64,000 nucleotides of DNA from Streptomyces hawaiiensis. GTDB taxonomy: Bacteria > Actinomycetota > Actinomycetes > Streptomycetales > Streptomycetaceae. The DNA lies in assembly GCF_004803895.1 (NCBI RefSeq), contig NZ_CP021978.1, positions 8,680,001 through 8,744,000 on the forward strand, read 5' to 3'. The notes beneath the pieces are model-generated. The model saw only the letters and a list, made by a program, of their open reading frames with translations. It searched no databases and had not been told where the DNA came from. Both the position numbers and the translations under genes were made by a program. This document shows positions 17,265-26,128 of this stretch, in pieces (position 1 is the first letter of the stretch; the number at the start of each line of letters is the position of its first letter).

Positions 17265-18860
17265 TCATCCGGCCGCGAGGTCTTCCAGCGCGTCGCGCTC
17301 CAGGGCGGCGGAGGCGGCGACGACGCCGCCCATGATGGCGCCGCTGACGCCGGCCGACGCCACGTCCTGGCCGGTGAGGAGGAGGCCGGGGACATCGGTG
17401 TGGGCGCCGAGGTCACGCAGGGCGAACCGCTGCGGGGTGTGTGCGAGGGACATGAAGTCGCCCTTCTCCTTACCGAGGAAGTGGTTGTAGCTGAGCGGCG
17501 TCGCCAGCTCGGTGTGGTCGATGCGGCCCTCCAGCTGGGGGCAGAAGCGGTAGACCTGGCCCAGCAGCTCCTCGGTGAGCCGGTCCTTGAGGCGTTCGTA
17601 GTCGGCGCCGCGGCGCATCCACGCGCTTCCCGCGTAAGGCTCGAACAATGACCAGGTGGTCAGCCCCGCGATGTCGATGGTGGTGCGTCCCGGATAGCGG
17701 CTCTCCCACGACGGGTCCTTCACCGACGGGAAGGTGATGAAGTACGTCGGCATGGCGCGGTGCTCGGGGTCGGCCTCGAACGCGGCTATGTCGCCGTCGA
17801 TGTCGGGTCCGGCGTGCGCCCAGATGTTGGCCGGATCCAGGTCGAGCCGGTCGCCGGACTCCCGGATCCCGATGTTGAGCATGACGTAGGTCTGCGAAGG
17901 GCCGACGGCACGCAGGGAGTCGACGAGCCGGGCGGCGGCGGGAGTCTGGTCCGGCAGGAGCCGGGTCAGGGTGTTGAGGGCACCGGCGTCGCTGATGACG
18001 AGCGGCGCCCGGAAGCTCTTCCCGTCCGTCATGAGGACGCCGCAGGCCGAGCCCTTGTCGTCCAACACCACGCTCGCGACGTCCGCGGAGATCAGGACGG
18101 TTCCTCCGGCCGAGGTGATGACGTCGGTCGCTGTCTCCGCCAGTCGGGCCGAGCCTCCGACGGGGAAGTTCGCGCCGTCGATGTAGTGGCGGATGAGCAT
18201 GGCGTGCATGCCGAACGAGGCGCGGCCGGGGGCGAGGGAGTAGTCGCCGTAGTGGCCGGTGAGCACCGCGCGCAGCTCCGCGTCGTCGGTGAGGTCGGTG
18301 AGCACCTCGGTGACCGTGCGGTCCGCGTGCGAGCGGAAGGGCGCGGCCATGTCGTCGTAGAGGGTGTCCGCGACGGAGTGCGGCAGGCTGCGGTGGGCGA
18401 GGTAGGGGCGGGCCGCACGGTTCGCCGCGTGGACCAGGTCCACGTACTGGTCGATGGCACCGGACTCGGCGGGGAAGTACTTCTTCATCCGGTCCTTGAA
18501 CCGCTGCACACCGGAGCGGTACTCGTACTCCCGGTCCCCGATGAAGACCCGGTTGTACACGTCCGGCATGGGAGCCCACTCCAGCTTGCCGCCGCTGATG
18601 TGGTCGAAGATCCGGCGCAGGCCGCTGGTGGGCCGGTGGACGTCGCCCATGTAGTGCAGCCCGGCGTCCCATTCGTATCCGGCGCGCCGGAAGGTCTGGG
18701 TGGCGCCGCCCGCCGTCGAGTGCTTCTCCAGCACCAGGACCCGTTGTCCGGTCCGGGCCAGGAAGGCGGCTGTGGTCAGACCACCGATCCCCGATCCGAC
18801 GACGATCGCATCCCATGCCTGGCCGGCCGTACTGCGGTGGTAGCTCTCACCGATGTTCAC
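17265..18860 (-). CDS. Carotenoid isomerase/phytoene-desaturase-like FAD oxidoreductase
   Basis: A 531-aa flavoprotein of the CrtISO/retinol saturase/phytoene desaturase group. The FAD-binding motif is VVGSGIGGLTTAAFLARTG (about residues 18-36) with Glu at the end of the second strand (VLEKHSTAGG), and the C-terminal FAD motif is GLLLTGQDVASAGVSGAIMGG. Substrates in the group are polyenes or hydrophobic alcohols; this one is unknown. The GTG at 18860 has AAGGGG six bases upstream; an ATG at 18875 is the alternative. It is divergent from the HxlR gene with an 84-bp shared promoter. Confidence 0.88.
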   Translation of the reverse strand: MNIGESYHRSTAGQAWDAIVVGSGIGGLTTAAFLARTGQRVLVLEKHSTAGGATQTFRRAGYEWDAGLHYMGDVHRPTSGLRRIFDHISGGKLEWAPMPDVYNRVFIGDREYEYRSGVQRFKDRMKKYFPAESGAIDQYVDLVHAANRAARPYLAHRSLPHSVADTLYDDMAAPFRSHADRTVTEVLTDLTDDAELRAVLTGHYGDYSLAPGRASFGMHAMLIRHYIDGANFPVGGSARLAETATDVITSAGGTVLISADVASVVLDDKGSACGVLMTDGKSFRAPLVISDAGALNTLTRLLPDQTPAAARLVDSLRAVGPSQTYVMLNIGIRESGDRLDLDPANIWAHAGPDIDGDIAAFEADPEHRAMPTYFITFPSVKDPSWESRYPGRTTIDIAGLTTWSLFEPYAGSAWMRRGADYERLKDRLTEELLGQVYRFCPQLEGRIDHTELATPLSYNHFLGKEKGDFMSLAHTPQRFALRDLGAHTDVPGLLLTGQDVASAGVSGAIMGGVVAASAALERDALEDLAAG

Positions 18861-18875
18861 GTGGTGCCCCTTCAT

Positions 18876-18899
18876 CTGACTTCGCAAAACAGTAGTCAG
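18876..18899. promoter_or_regulatory. Inverted repeat in the HxlR/oxidoreductase divergent promoter
   Basis: CTGACT (18876-18881) and AGTCAG (18894-18899) are perfect inverted half-sites 12 bp apart in the 84-bp region between the two divergent genes. That is the expected place for the HxlR protein to bind and control both promoters. Confidence 0.5.
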
Positions 18900-18944
18900 C
18901 GTACGGGGGCGGATAGACTTGAGCAACACACAGGAGAGGGACAC

Positions 18945-19466
18945 GTGAGCGACGCAGCCGAAGCAGCACCCGGGGGCCAGGTGGAACCGTGGCAGCGGGA
19001 CGCGTGGGACATCGAACCCGACTCGATCAATCTCGCCCTGCAGTCCCTGAGCCCCCGGACCACGGGCGTCATCATCAGGGAGGCCTTCTACGGCACACGC
19101 CGCTTCGACGACTTCGAACGCCACTGCGGCATCAGCCCGAGCGTGCTGTCCGCCCGCCTGCGGGACCTCGTCGCCGACGGCATCCTGGAGAAGACCCGCT
19201 ACCAGGCTCCCGGTGCGCGCGGACGTGACGAGTACCGCCTCACCGACAAGGGCCGCGGTCTTCTGCCCATCCTGATCGCCCTCAACGACTGGGCCGAACG
19301 CTGGATTGTCCCGACCGGCGCCGCCACGACCTCCCTGCTCCACCACGACTGCGGCAGCCCGGTCAGCACGGTGGTGACCTGCGCCTCCGGGCACGAGATC
19401 ACCGCGCCCGGCCAGGTCGCGGCGGCCCCGGGCCCCGGTGCGAGACCTGTGTCCGCGTCCGACTGA
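18945..19466 (+). CDS. HxlR-family transcriptional regulator
   Basis: A 173-aa winged-helix regulator. The HxlR core covers about residues 20-115: SINLALQSLSPRTTGVIIRE, FYGTRRFDDFERHCGISPSV, LSARLRDLVADGILEK and the wing YQAPGARGRDEYRLTDKGRG. A C-terminal extension carries HHDCGSPVSTVVTCASGHE, with two cysteines that could sense redox or electrophiles. The GTG at 18945 is preceded by ACAGGAGAGG. It is divergent from the carotenoid-isomerase-like gene, which it probably controls. Confidence 0.9.
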   Translation: MSDAAEAAPGGQVEPWQRDAWDIEPDSINLALQSLSPRTTGVIIREAFYGTRRFDDFERHCGISPSVLSARLRDLVADGILEKTRYQAPGARGRDEYRLTDKGRGLLPILIALNDWAERWIVPTGAATTSLLHHDCGSPVSTVVTCASGHEITAPGQVAAAPGPGARPVSASD

Positions 19467-19866
19467 CGGTCAGGGCGGCCACTCGCGAGCCGAAGGATCT
19501 ACGGATGCATCCACGTCACCGGACGGCCCCCTCGGCTTCACCTCCGTCCTCTTTCGCCCTGGCCCGGCTGGAGTGGTGGGTGAGGAGAGGGCGGGGCGGG
19601 CGGCACGGACGCTGCCGGGGATCGGGTGCCGCGCCGGTTGGTAGCGCAGGTGGTGAAGACCGGTATCCATCCGTCGCCACGCTGCCACCTCGGCATCGCT
19701 TGGCTGCCGATGCGCGGGCACCCGGCTGCCCGCGGACGGCCGTACGTCGGATTCGGGGTGTACTCGCAGGCGACCTGGCCCGCTGTCTTGACCAGGCAAG
19801 ACGGGCATGTGAGGTGATGTAGCCGAGACTCGGGGAAGAAGTTGCGGCAACCGATAGGAGGTTGTC
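19467..19866. other. Intergenic, no gene seen
   Basis: About 400 bp without a supported gene on either strand. It should hold the promoter of the downstream phosphatase gene, but no clear promoter elements were identified. Confidence 0.4.
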
Positions 19867-21054
19867 GTGGAAGGTGGAGATCTTGAGCTGGGCGAGTTGC
19901 TGGCCGCTGCGGAAGCGGCGCCGCCCGGTGAATCCGTCGACGTGGTGGCGCACGATCTGCAGAAGCGGTTCGGTGCGGAGGCTGTGTCGTTTCTGTTCGT
20001 CGACCTGATCGGCCAGCGGCTGGTACGGCTTGCCGGAGCCGGTATCGCGGACCGTGCCGGGCCGATCGACCTGCAGGGCAGCGTCTACGACGCCGTTCTG
20101 CAGAGCCAGCGCCAGCATGTGGAAGCGGGCGGACAGGACGGGCGGCGCGTCATCACGCCGGTCACCAACCGCGGCGACTGCATCGGGGTTTTGGAGGTGA
20201 CCCTGCAGTCCGCCGACGACACCGTGCTCCGCCAGGTCCGCGACGTGGCCCACGCGCTCGCCTACATCATCGTCACGGACCGCCGCTTCACCGACCTGTA
20301 CCACCTGGGCGGGCGCACCACGGAGACCAGCCTGGCCGCGGAGATCCAGCACCAACTGCTCCCCTCGGCCCCCTGCTGCGAGGCGGAGGAATTCACCCTC
20401 GCGGCCGGGCTGATCCCAGCCGACGACATCGGTGGCGACACCTACGACTACACCCTCGACCGCGACACCCTGCACCTGTCCATCACCGACGCGATGGGCC
20501 ACGACACGAACTCCGCGCTGCTAGCCACCTTGCTCGTCGGGGCTTTGCGGCGGGCGCGCCGCAGCGGCTGTGACGCCCTCAAGCAAGCCAACCACGCCCA
20601 CCAGGCTCTGTTGAGCCACAGCCGGGGTATCGCCACCGGGCAACTGCTGTGCGTGGACCTCGAAACAGGCCACTGCGACCTGGTCAACGCCGGCCACCCC
20701 CGGCCGCTGCGACTGCGCGGCAACGCCGTCGACGAGCTCAAGCTCGCCGCCAATCTCCCTTTCGGCGTGGCGGCGCCCACTTCCTACCGGCTGCAGGAAC
20801 TGCAACTGCTTCCGGGGGACCGCTTGGTCCTGATCACCGACGGCATGCAGGAGCGCGCTGCCGCAGCCGTCGACCTGGCATCGGTCGTCCACGACACCCG
20901 CGCGCTGCACCCGCGAGAAGCCGTCCGGAGCCTGACCGCCGCGGTGCTCGACGCCTGCCACGGCAGCCTCAACGACGACGCCACGGTCCTGATACTGGAC
21001 TGGCACGGCAATCGCAGCCGGTCGGACGAGACCGGACCAGGCACGCGGCGCTGA
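19867..21054 (+). CDS. SpoIIE-type PP2C serine/threonine phosphatase with GAF-like sensor
   Basis: A 395-aa signalling phosphatase. Residues about 15-135 form a GAF-like sensory domain (VAHDLQKRFGAEAVSFLFVD, VITPVTNRGDCIGVLEV). Residues about 165-385 form a SpoIIE-type PP2C domain with EIQHQLLP, the metal-site segment IPADDIGGDTYDY, ITDAMGHDTNSALLAT, and a C-terminal NDDATVLIL. Such proteins dephosphorylate anti-sigma antagonists. There is no kinase domain and no anti-sigma/antagonist pair nearby, so the partner is elsewhere. The GTG at 19867 follows GGAGG at five bases. Confidence 0.92.
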   Translation: MEGGDLELGELLAAAEAAPPGESVDVVAHDLQKRFGAEAVSFLFVDLIGQRLVRLAGAGIADRAGPIDLQGSVYDAVLQSQRQHVEAGGQDGRRVITPVTNRGDCIGVLEVTLQSADDTVLRQVRDVAHALAYIIVTDRRFTDLYHLGGRTTETSLAAEIQHQLLPSAPCCEAEEFTLAAGLIPADDIGGDTYDYTLDRDTLHLSITDAMGHDTNSALLATLLVGALRRARRSGCDALKQANHAHQALLSHSRGIATGQLLCVDLETGHCDLVNAGHPRPLRLRGNAVDELKLAANLPFGVAAPTSYRLQELQLLPGDRLVLITDGMQERAAAAVDLASVVHDTRALHPREAVRSLTAAVLDACHGSLNDDATVLILDWHGNRSRSDETGPGTRR

Positions 21055-21203
21055 GCTGCGGCGGCCCTCTCCTGTCTCCCGGTTGATGACCGCACAAGCA
21101 GCGGGGCTGAGGGGCATGAGACGGGTGCCGCGGGCCGTGGCGACGCCGACCGGCTTGCGGCATGCACATCGTGCCGAGGGCCGCGGCCCGCGTCCGCCTT
21201 GGC

Positions 21204-21424
21204 TCAGTCCAGCGTGTCCATCAGGGCGATGACAAAGGCATCCAGCCGCTCCTCCACGGCTCGCGTGGTAGAGGACCGCAGACCCCAGGCAGGGCCGTCA
21301 GCAGCGCGGGACTGGCGCAGCACTGCGCCACGTCGAAACCTGCCGGGCCCCTGGAGGCCGCTGCCCAGTCGACGACGCCGGTGATCCGTGCAGCTGGCGG
21401 CCGCGAAGAGCGGGACTGACCCAC
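21204..21424 (-). pseudogene. Aminoglycoside-phosphotransferase-like C-terminal relic
   Basis: One minus-strand frame contains ITGVVDWAAASRGPAGFDVAQC, the metal-binding and downstream segment of the APH/choline kinase fold. A second frame supplies VEERLDAFVIALMDTLD as the C-terminus. The N-terminal lobe and catalytic loop are missing and a frameshift lies near 21290, so this is a fragment. Confidence 0.55.
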
Positions 21425-21762
21425 AGGCCTTGAGGCTGCTCGGAATCCCTGACATCTGTCAGGACCGTTCCCTCCTGCGCTCTCCTAGCCTTTCGTGCAC
21501 GAGCTTCCCGGTCATCCCAGTCGCAAGGAGCACCCTGCGTCTGCGCATCCGAACGGCGAAAGCCGCCTCCAAGGACAGCGGCTACCTGGCCACACTCACC
21601 GCCGGGAAGACCTATCAGGCCTACTGCCGGACGCACGGCCAGACCATCACCGACAACGGCTACACCAACGACATCTGGATCGGCTTCGGGGACGGATACA
21701 GCAGCGCCGTGTACTTCAAGGGCGACCGCTACGGCAACCTGCCGTCGTCAGACCAGTGCTGA
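21388..21762 (+). pseudogene. SH3-like small exported protein, 5' end lost
   Basis: The last 75 residues (from about 21535) form an SH3-like beta barrel segment: LRIRTAKAASKDSGYLATL, GKTYQAYCRTHGQTITDNG, NDIWIGFGDGYSSAVYFKGD. Related exported proteins carry an N-terminal signal peptide. Here the upstream residues are unrelated and lack one, and an APH relic abuts the region, so the 5' part looks lost. The two genes that follow are small secreted proteins of similar size, so this is probably the damaged first member of a group. Confidence 0.55.
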
Positions 21763-21771
21763 CGACGGCAG
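21739..21771 (+). terminator. 13-bp perfect stem-loop at the SH3-like gene end
   Basis: CTGCCGTCGTCAG (21739-21751) pairs perfectly with CTGACGACGGCAG (21759-21771) around a 7-base loop. The stop codon of the preceding frame lies inside the right arm. There is no U-tract, but streptomycete terminators often lack one. The next gene's ribosome-binding site begins about 10 bp later. Confidence 0.65.
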
Positions 21772-21791
21772 CAAGAAAGAGGAGGACCTTC

Positions 21792-22157
21792 ATGCGACTT
21801 CACCTGCGAGTACGAGCTGCCGCGCTGACCGTCGCCGCCGCGCTGGGGAGCTTGGGCTTGATCACGCCCACGGCCTCGGCGAGCGCCCAGCACCAGTGCA
21901 CGCTCGAGACGAACGCCTACTACTGCTACAACGTTTACGCCGCGAAGGTCTACGACAGTTTCGACGGCACCGGCGAGGTCGTCGGATACATGTACACCAC
22001 CTACAGCTGGTTCAGTTGCCGGCTCGACAACGGCGCTTATGTAGGCGGCCCGCACCCGAACCGCTGGCTGCTGACGAAAGCGGACAACGGAGTCTGGGGA
22101 TGGATGAAGGACACGTCCATCAGCTCCGAGACCAACCCTCTGATCCCCTGCAACTGA
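21792..22157 (+). CDS. Small secreted protein, SH3-like
   Basis: A 121-aa exported protein. A Sec signal peptide is clear (MRLHLRVRAAALTVAAALG... ending near TASASA, about residue 33). The mature 85-90 residues hold four cysteines (CTLETNAYYCYN, FSCRLDNG and the final PCN), pointing to two disulfides, and aromatic-rich beta strands resembling bacterial SH3 domains. GAGGAGG precedes the ATG. No catalytic motif is seen. It may bind cell wall or act as a competition factor; that is inference from context with the downstream wall hydrolase. Confidence 0.8.
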   Translation: MRLHLRVRAAALTVAAALGSLGLITPTASASAQHQCTLETNAYYCYNVYAAKVYDSFDGTGEVVGYMYTTYSWFSCRLDNGAYVGGPHPNRWLLTKADNGVWGWMKDTSISSETNPLIPCN

Positions 22158-22312
22158 CACCGAGGTCTCTCGGTATCCGCGGCAGTAACGGCAACGGCCG
22201 GGCGTTGCTACCGCTCGCTCGGCCGACGCCCTGATCTTCCGCTTGCGCGCACCCAACCCCACCACCCACGGACTGCACCGACCATTTGACCATCCCAAGG
22301 GGGAAAACAATC

Positions 22313-22699
22313 ATGATCCATTCTGTAAGGGCCGCCGCCGCGGCCATGGCATCCACGGTCATCGCCGCCGCCGGCCTCGTCTTCGGTACGGCGGGCTCTG
22401 CCCACGCGACCGGTCATGGCGAGGGCTACTACGGTGTCTGGGCCTCCGGCGTCAATGTCCGTGCCGGTGGTGGGGAGCAGTGCTATCTGTACCCGTCAGC
22501 CGCCAACTGTCCGTCCGTGCAGACCATGGTGAGCAGCCCGGCTCAGGTGTGGGTGTACTGCCAGGAGGAGGGCGCGCAGACCGTGGGCGGCAACCCGTAC
22601 TGGGTGTGGGTGCTCACCGCGAGCGGCCACCGCGGCTACATGGCCAGCTACTACATCGACAACGCCACCAACTGGATCGATGGCGTCGAGGACTGCTGA
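22313..22699 (+). CDS. Small secreted SH3-domain protein
   Basis: A 128-aa exported protein with a signal peptide ending near SAHA (about residue 33). The mature domain has the bacterial SH3 pattern, including the typical GVNVRAGGG segment and GHRGYMASYYIDN near the end, with four cysteines (CYLYPSAANC, VYCQEEG, final EDC). AAGGGGG precedes the ATG at 22313; an in-frame ATG 27 bp upstream is less likely. It lies in tandem with the preceding secreted protein and upstream of the peptidoglycan hydrolase. Confidence 0.82.
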   Translation: MIHSVRAAAAAMASTVIAAAGLVFGTAGSAHATGHGEGYYGVWASGVNVRAGGGEQCYLYPSAANCPSVQTMVSSPAQVWVYCQEEGAQTVGGNPYWVWVLTASGHRGYMASYYIDNATNWIDGVEDC

Positions 22700-23223
22700 C
22701 GCGGGCGTCCACAGCCGTCTGTCCTGCCTTGACGGTACGAGGGCACCGGTTCGTCAGCCGAGGACCGCGTCGGGGAGAGCGACTGCCGGCGCGGAGTCAT
22801 TCGCTTTCGTCGGCATCGCGGACACGGCGTCCGCGAGAGGTCGTACGCCCGGCGGTCTGCACCCCGTTAGTCCCTCAACCCGCATTCACCACCTGTAAGC
22901 AGTGCGGAACCCGTGGCGCAGCGGACAGCAGCGGGACCTTTGTAAGCCACACCGGCAAGGTCCGGAGGGGCTTCGAGTGCAGCGGCGGGGCGAGCTGGTT
23001 GCAGGTGCGGCCCGCTCACCTCACCGCCCACGACATCTGGTTCGGCAGGGCATCTGGTTCGGCAGGCCGATGACAGCACCGGCCCGTTCCCGCCCGCACC
23101 GCAAGTTGCGCATCGGCACAACCCGTGACGGAGCCGCCCACCCCATGGTCTGCACCGCCTGGTGGCAGCCAACGTTCGCGCCCGGGTGGGGCATCCGCCC
23201 GGGCGTGTCTGAGAGGACACAGC
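22700..23223. other. Intergenic, no gene seen
   Basis: About 520 bp without a supported gene. The short tandem sequence GCATCTGGTTCGGCAGG is partly duplicated around 23030-23070. It presumably holds the promoter of the 734-aa hydrolase gene. Confidence 0.4.
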
Positions 23224-25428
23224 ATGGCCGATCAAATGGTCATCGAGGCACAGAAATTCATCAACTCCTACAACGTCGCCGGAATCCCGGAGGTGGAGGA
23301 GAACGGTCGCACCGGTTGGGCTGTCATGTTCGCGCTGACCCGGGCGCTCCAGCACGAGCTGGGCATCGCTGCCCTGTCGGACAGCTTCGGTCCGACGACG
23401 CTCGCCACCCTCCAGTCCCGTCACCCCGTCATCAACGCGGGCACCCGGCACGAGAAGATTCTCAAGATCGTGCAGTCGGCGCTGTACTGCAAGGGCTACG
23501 ACGGCGGCGGCATCGACGGCACCTACAACGGCTCCGTCGCGGCGTCGGTCCGCGAGCTGACGCAGAACATGGGCGTAGACGGCACCTTTGCGGATGGTGT
23601 GGTGCCGAAGGTGTTCAAGGCGTTGCTGACCATGGACGCCTATGTCGTCACCGAGGGCGGCAGCGAGCTGACCCGGGCGGTACAGCAGTGGATGAACGGC
23701 CGTTATGTCGGCCGTCGGAACTTCTTCATCGTGCCGTGCGACGGTCACTTCTCACGGGACGTGCAGAAGGCACTGATGTTTGCGATCCAGTACGAGATCG
23801 GCATGAGCGACGATGTCGCGAACGGGGTCTTCGGCCCCGGCACCCAGCAGGGCATCAGGAACAACCCGCTCTCGGAGGGCTCGTCGGGCACGTGGGTGAG
23901 TCTCTTCACCGCCGCCATGATCTTCAACAAGCGCGGCGGGGTGTTCTTCACCAGCCAATTCGACGCCGACCTGGCGACACGCGTACGCAGCTTCCAGAAC
24001 TTCGCGAAGCTCCCGGTCACCGGCCGCGGGGACTTCCAGACCTGGGCCTCGCTGCTGGTGTCCACCGGCGACGCCACCCGAAAGGGGACCGCGGCAGACT
24101 GCGTCACCGAGGTCACCGACGCGCGGGCGGTGTCGCTCAGGGACGCCGGTTACCAGATCGTGGGCCGCTACCTGTCGAACGTCCCCAACACCTCACTCGA
24201 CAAGAAGATCAAGTCCGGCGAGCTGGGCCGGATGGCCGCTTACGGTCTGAGCTGCTTTCCCGTCTACCAGACCTGGGGCGGGGAAGCGGCCTACTTCCGT
24301 CGCGAGCAGGGAATCGCCGATGCCTTCGCCGCCATTGAGCGGGCCAAACACTACGGCTTCAAACCGGGCACACGTATCTACTTCGCCGTCGACTTCGACG
24401 CGCTCGACTACGAGGTCACCGACAACATCCTTCCGCACTTCCGTGCGATCCGGGACGTCATGAACGAGCACGGCCAGGGGTACCTGACGGGCATCTACGG
24501 CCCCCGCAACGTATGCAGCCGCGTCGCCGCCGCGGGATACACCTCGGCCAGCTTCGTCTGCGACATGTCCACAGGATTCTCCGGGAACCTCGGCTATCCG
24601 CTGCCCAGCGACTGGGCCTTCGACCAGATCTCCACGATCTCGGTGGGGGCAGGCAGCGGCCTGATCGAGATCGACAACAACATCGTGTCCGGGCGTGACG
24701 TCGGCCAGAACACCTACAACCCCGAGCAGATCACCGCAGACCTGGACGTCAGTATGGACATGTCCAGACGGAACGCCCTGCTCGCGGACGTCCAGTCGTA
24801 TCTCCTCAACAACATGGGGGTGCCGGAGGAGGGCGGAAGCCAGGGCGCCCAGGCTCTCACGTACCGGTCGACCACGCAGGCGTTCGACATCCTGATGAGC
24901 TTCGACGGGCTGGTCACCCGGCTCGCGCGCACGTTCAGAATGCGCAAGGCCATCATCCAGAGCCCGCTGCTGTGGGAGACACGCATGTACAACAGCCTGG
25001 ATGTCGTCGGTGACGAGGCGGTCATCGACCATTACGACGGGACCGGACTGAGTACCAAGAACGACGCCAGCACCGGTCTCGGACAGATCTTCGCCGCCAC
25101 CGCCATCCGCGGCCGCAACCACTGCATCCGGGCCGGCCTGATCGGCGGCAGCATCATGGACGCCGCCAACGAGAACGATCTGTGGAACGTATGGCAGCAA
25201 CTGCACAACGACCACAACTACAACATCAGCACGCTGCCCACGGTCCTGATCGAGGGAGCCGCCGACGTCGGCGTCCCCCAGCCGTCCATGACGACCAGCG
25301 AGGAGCACACCCGCCTCACGCTGGCCCGCTACAACGGCACCGACGAGCGAGCCCAGAACTACGGCAACGCCATGCTCGGCCTTCACCGGGTGTTCGAAAA
25401 GTACAACGCGCCCCTGCGCGGCCTGTGA
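23224..25428 (+). CDS. Multidomain peptidoglycan hydrolase: PG-binding repeats + DUF1906 + lysozyme-like
   Basis: A 734-aa protein with three parts. Residues about 30-140 and 180-285 are two similar helical peptidoglycan-binding-like units (compare ALTRALQHELGI...DSFGPTTL with LMFAIQYEIGM...NGVFGPGTQ). Residues about 291-495 are a DUF1906 glycoside-hydrolase-like barrel (GYQIVGRYLS, IYFAVDFDA, YLTGIYGP, DQIS). Residues about 515-734 look lysozyme/transglycosylase-like, with Glu585 in LLWETRMYN and DASTGLGQI at 614-622. There is no signal peptide, so export needs another route or cell lysis. GAGAGGAC precedes the ATG at 23224. Substrate cleavage is inferred from folds. Confidence 0.85.
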   Translation: MADQMVIEAQKFINSYNVAGIPEVEENGRTGWAVMFALTRALQHELGIAALSDSFGPTTLATLQSRHPVINAGTRHEKILKIVQSALYCKGYDGGGIDGTYNGSVAASVRELTQNMGVDGTFADGVVPKVFKALLTMDAYVVTEGGSELTRAVQQWMNGRYVGRRNFFIVPCDGHFSRDVQKALMFAIQYEIGMSDDVANGVFGPGTQQGIRNNPLSEGSSGTWVSLFTAAMIFNKRGGVFFTSQFDADLATRVRSFQNFAKLPVTGRGDFQTWASLLVSTGDATRKGTAADCVTEVTDARAVSLRDAGYQIVGRYLSNVPNTSLDKKIKSGELGRMAAYGLSCFPVYQTWGGEAAYFRREQGIADAFAAIERAKHYGFKPGTRIYFAVDFDALDYEVTDNILPHFRAIRDVMNEHGQGYLTGIYGPRNVCSRVAAAGYTSASFVCDMSTGFSGNLGYPLPSDWAFDQISTISVGAGSGLIEIDNNIVSGRDVGQNTYNPEQITADLDVSMDMSRRNALLADVQSYLLNNMGVPEEGGSQGAQALTYRSTTQAFDILMSFDGLVTRLARTFRMRKAIIQSPLLWETRMYNSLDVVGDEAVIDHYDGTGLSTKNDASTGLGQIFAATAIRGRNHCIRAGLIGGSIMDAANENDLWNVWQQLHNDHNYNISTLPTVLIEGAADVGVPQPSMTTSEEHTRLTLARYNGTDERAQNYGNAMLGLHRVFEKYNAPLRGL

Positions 25429-25474
25429 CGCACCGATCAACCCATCGCAGTCCACACTCTCAGACAGGACGGGC

Positions 25475-26128
25475 ATGACCATCTCATCCTCACACCCGCC
25501 GCGCCGTTGCGTACTGCGCACCGGTCTCGGCCTGACCGCGACGGCGGGTCTCGCTACGCTCGCGGTCCCCTCTCCGGCGTCCGCGTCCACGCGAGCGGCC
25601 GCGGTCGGCTCGTCCACGCACCCCACCAGCGCCAACGGCTGGCCGATGGAACCGCGGGCCGACGCCTCGGGAGCCATCTGGACCCGTCCGGTGCCGGGCA
25701 GTTCGGTTTCGGTGGCCCTGCGTATCGGCGAGGCGGCCACCGTGCTCGTACATGTCATCCGCCGCTACCACTACGAGATCGACACGCTCGGCAAGGGTGA
25801 GGTGATCGGTTTTCGCCCGGCGGACGGTTCGCTGAAGGGTTACGCGACCAACCACGCTTCGGGGACCGCGGTCGCGATCCGCCCGACCTGGTACCCGGCC
25901 GGCGCCAAGGGCGGTCTCTTCCCTCACCAACTGGCCACGCTCCGCGACATCCTCAAGGAATGCCAGGGTGTCGTGGCGTGGGGCGGAGACTTCCGCCGCC
26001 CGAACGAGTCCCACTTCCAGATCGACGTGCCCCCCTCGGATGCGCGCGTGAAGCGGCTCGCGGCCAGGATCCGCAGCTGGGAGGACATACCCGGCCAGGG
26101 GGCGGGGACGCTCGCCCTGGGCGCCTGA
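25475..26128 (+). CDS. Tat-exported M15-like D,D-/L,D-peptidase homologue with an altered zinc site
   Basis: A 217-aa protein starting with a Tat signal (PPRRCVLRTGLGLTATAGL, cleavage near ASAS, about residue 39). The C-terminal half is the VanY/endolysin-type M15 fold: GYATNHASGTAVAIRP (123-137) and VVAWGGDFRRPNESHFQID (166-184). The family motif HxxxxxxD would place Asp at 134, but here it is Ala134; His127, Glu178 and His180 are present. Activity is therefore uncertain. It lies 46 bp after the 734-aa hydrolase on the same strand and is probably cotranscribed. Confidence 0.82.
   Translation: MTISSSHPPRRCVLRTGLGLTATAGLATLAVPSPASASTRAAAVGSSTHPTSANGWPMEPRADASGAIWTRPVPGSSVSVALRIGEAATVLVHVIRRYHYEIDTLGKGEVIGFRPADGSLKGYATNHASGTAVAIRPTWYPAGAKGGLFPHQLATLRDILKECQGVVAWGGDFRRPNESHFQIDVPPSDARVKRLAARIRSWEDIPGQGAGTLALGA

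Noticed and set aside
17760..18944. Long plus-strand open frame upstream of the HxlR gene in the same frame
   Set aside because: It is antisense to the FAD oxidoreductase. Only the part from GTG 18945 has HxlR features and a ribosome-binding site.
24193..25758. 521-codon minus-strand open frame
   Set aside because: Antisense shadow of the 734-aa hydrolase gene; no family-like residues.
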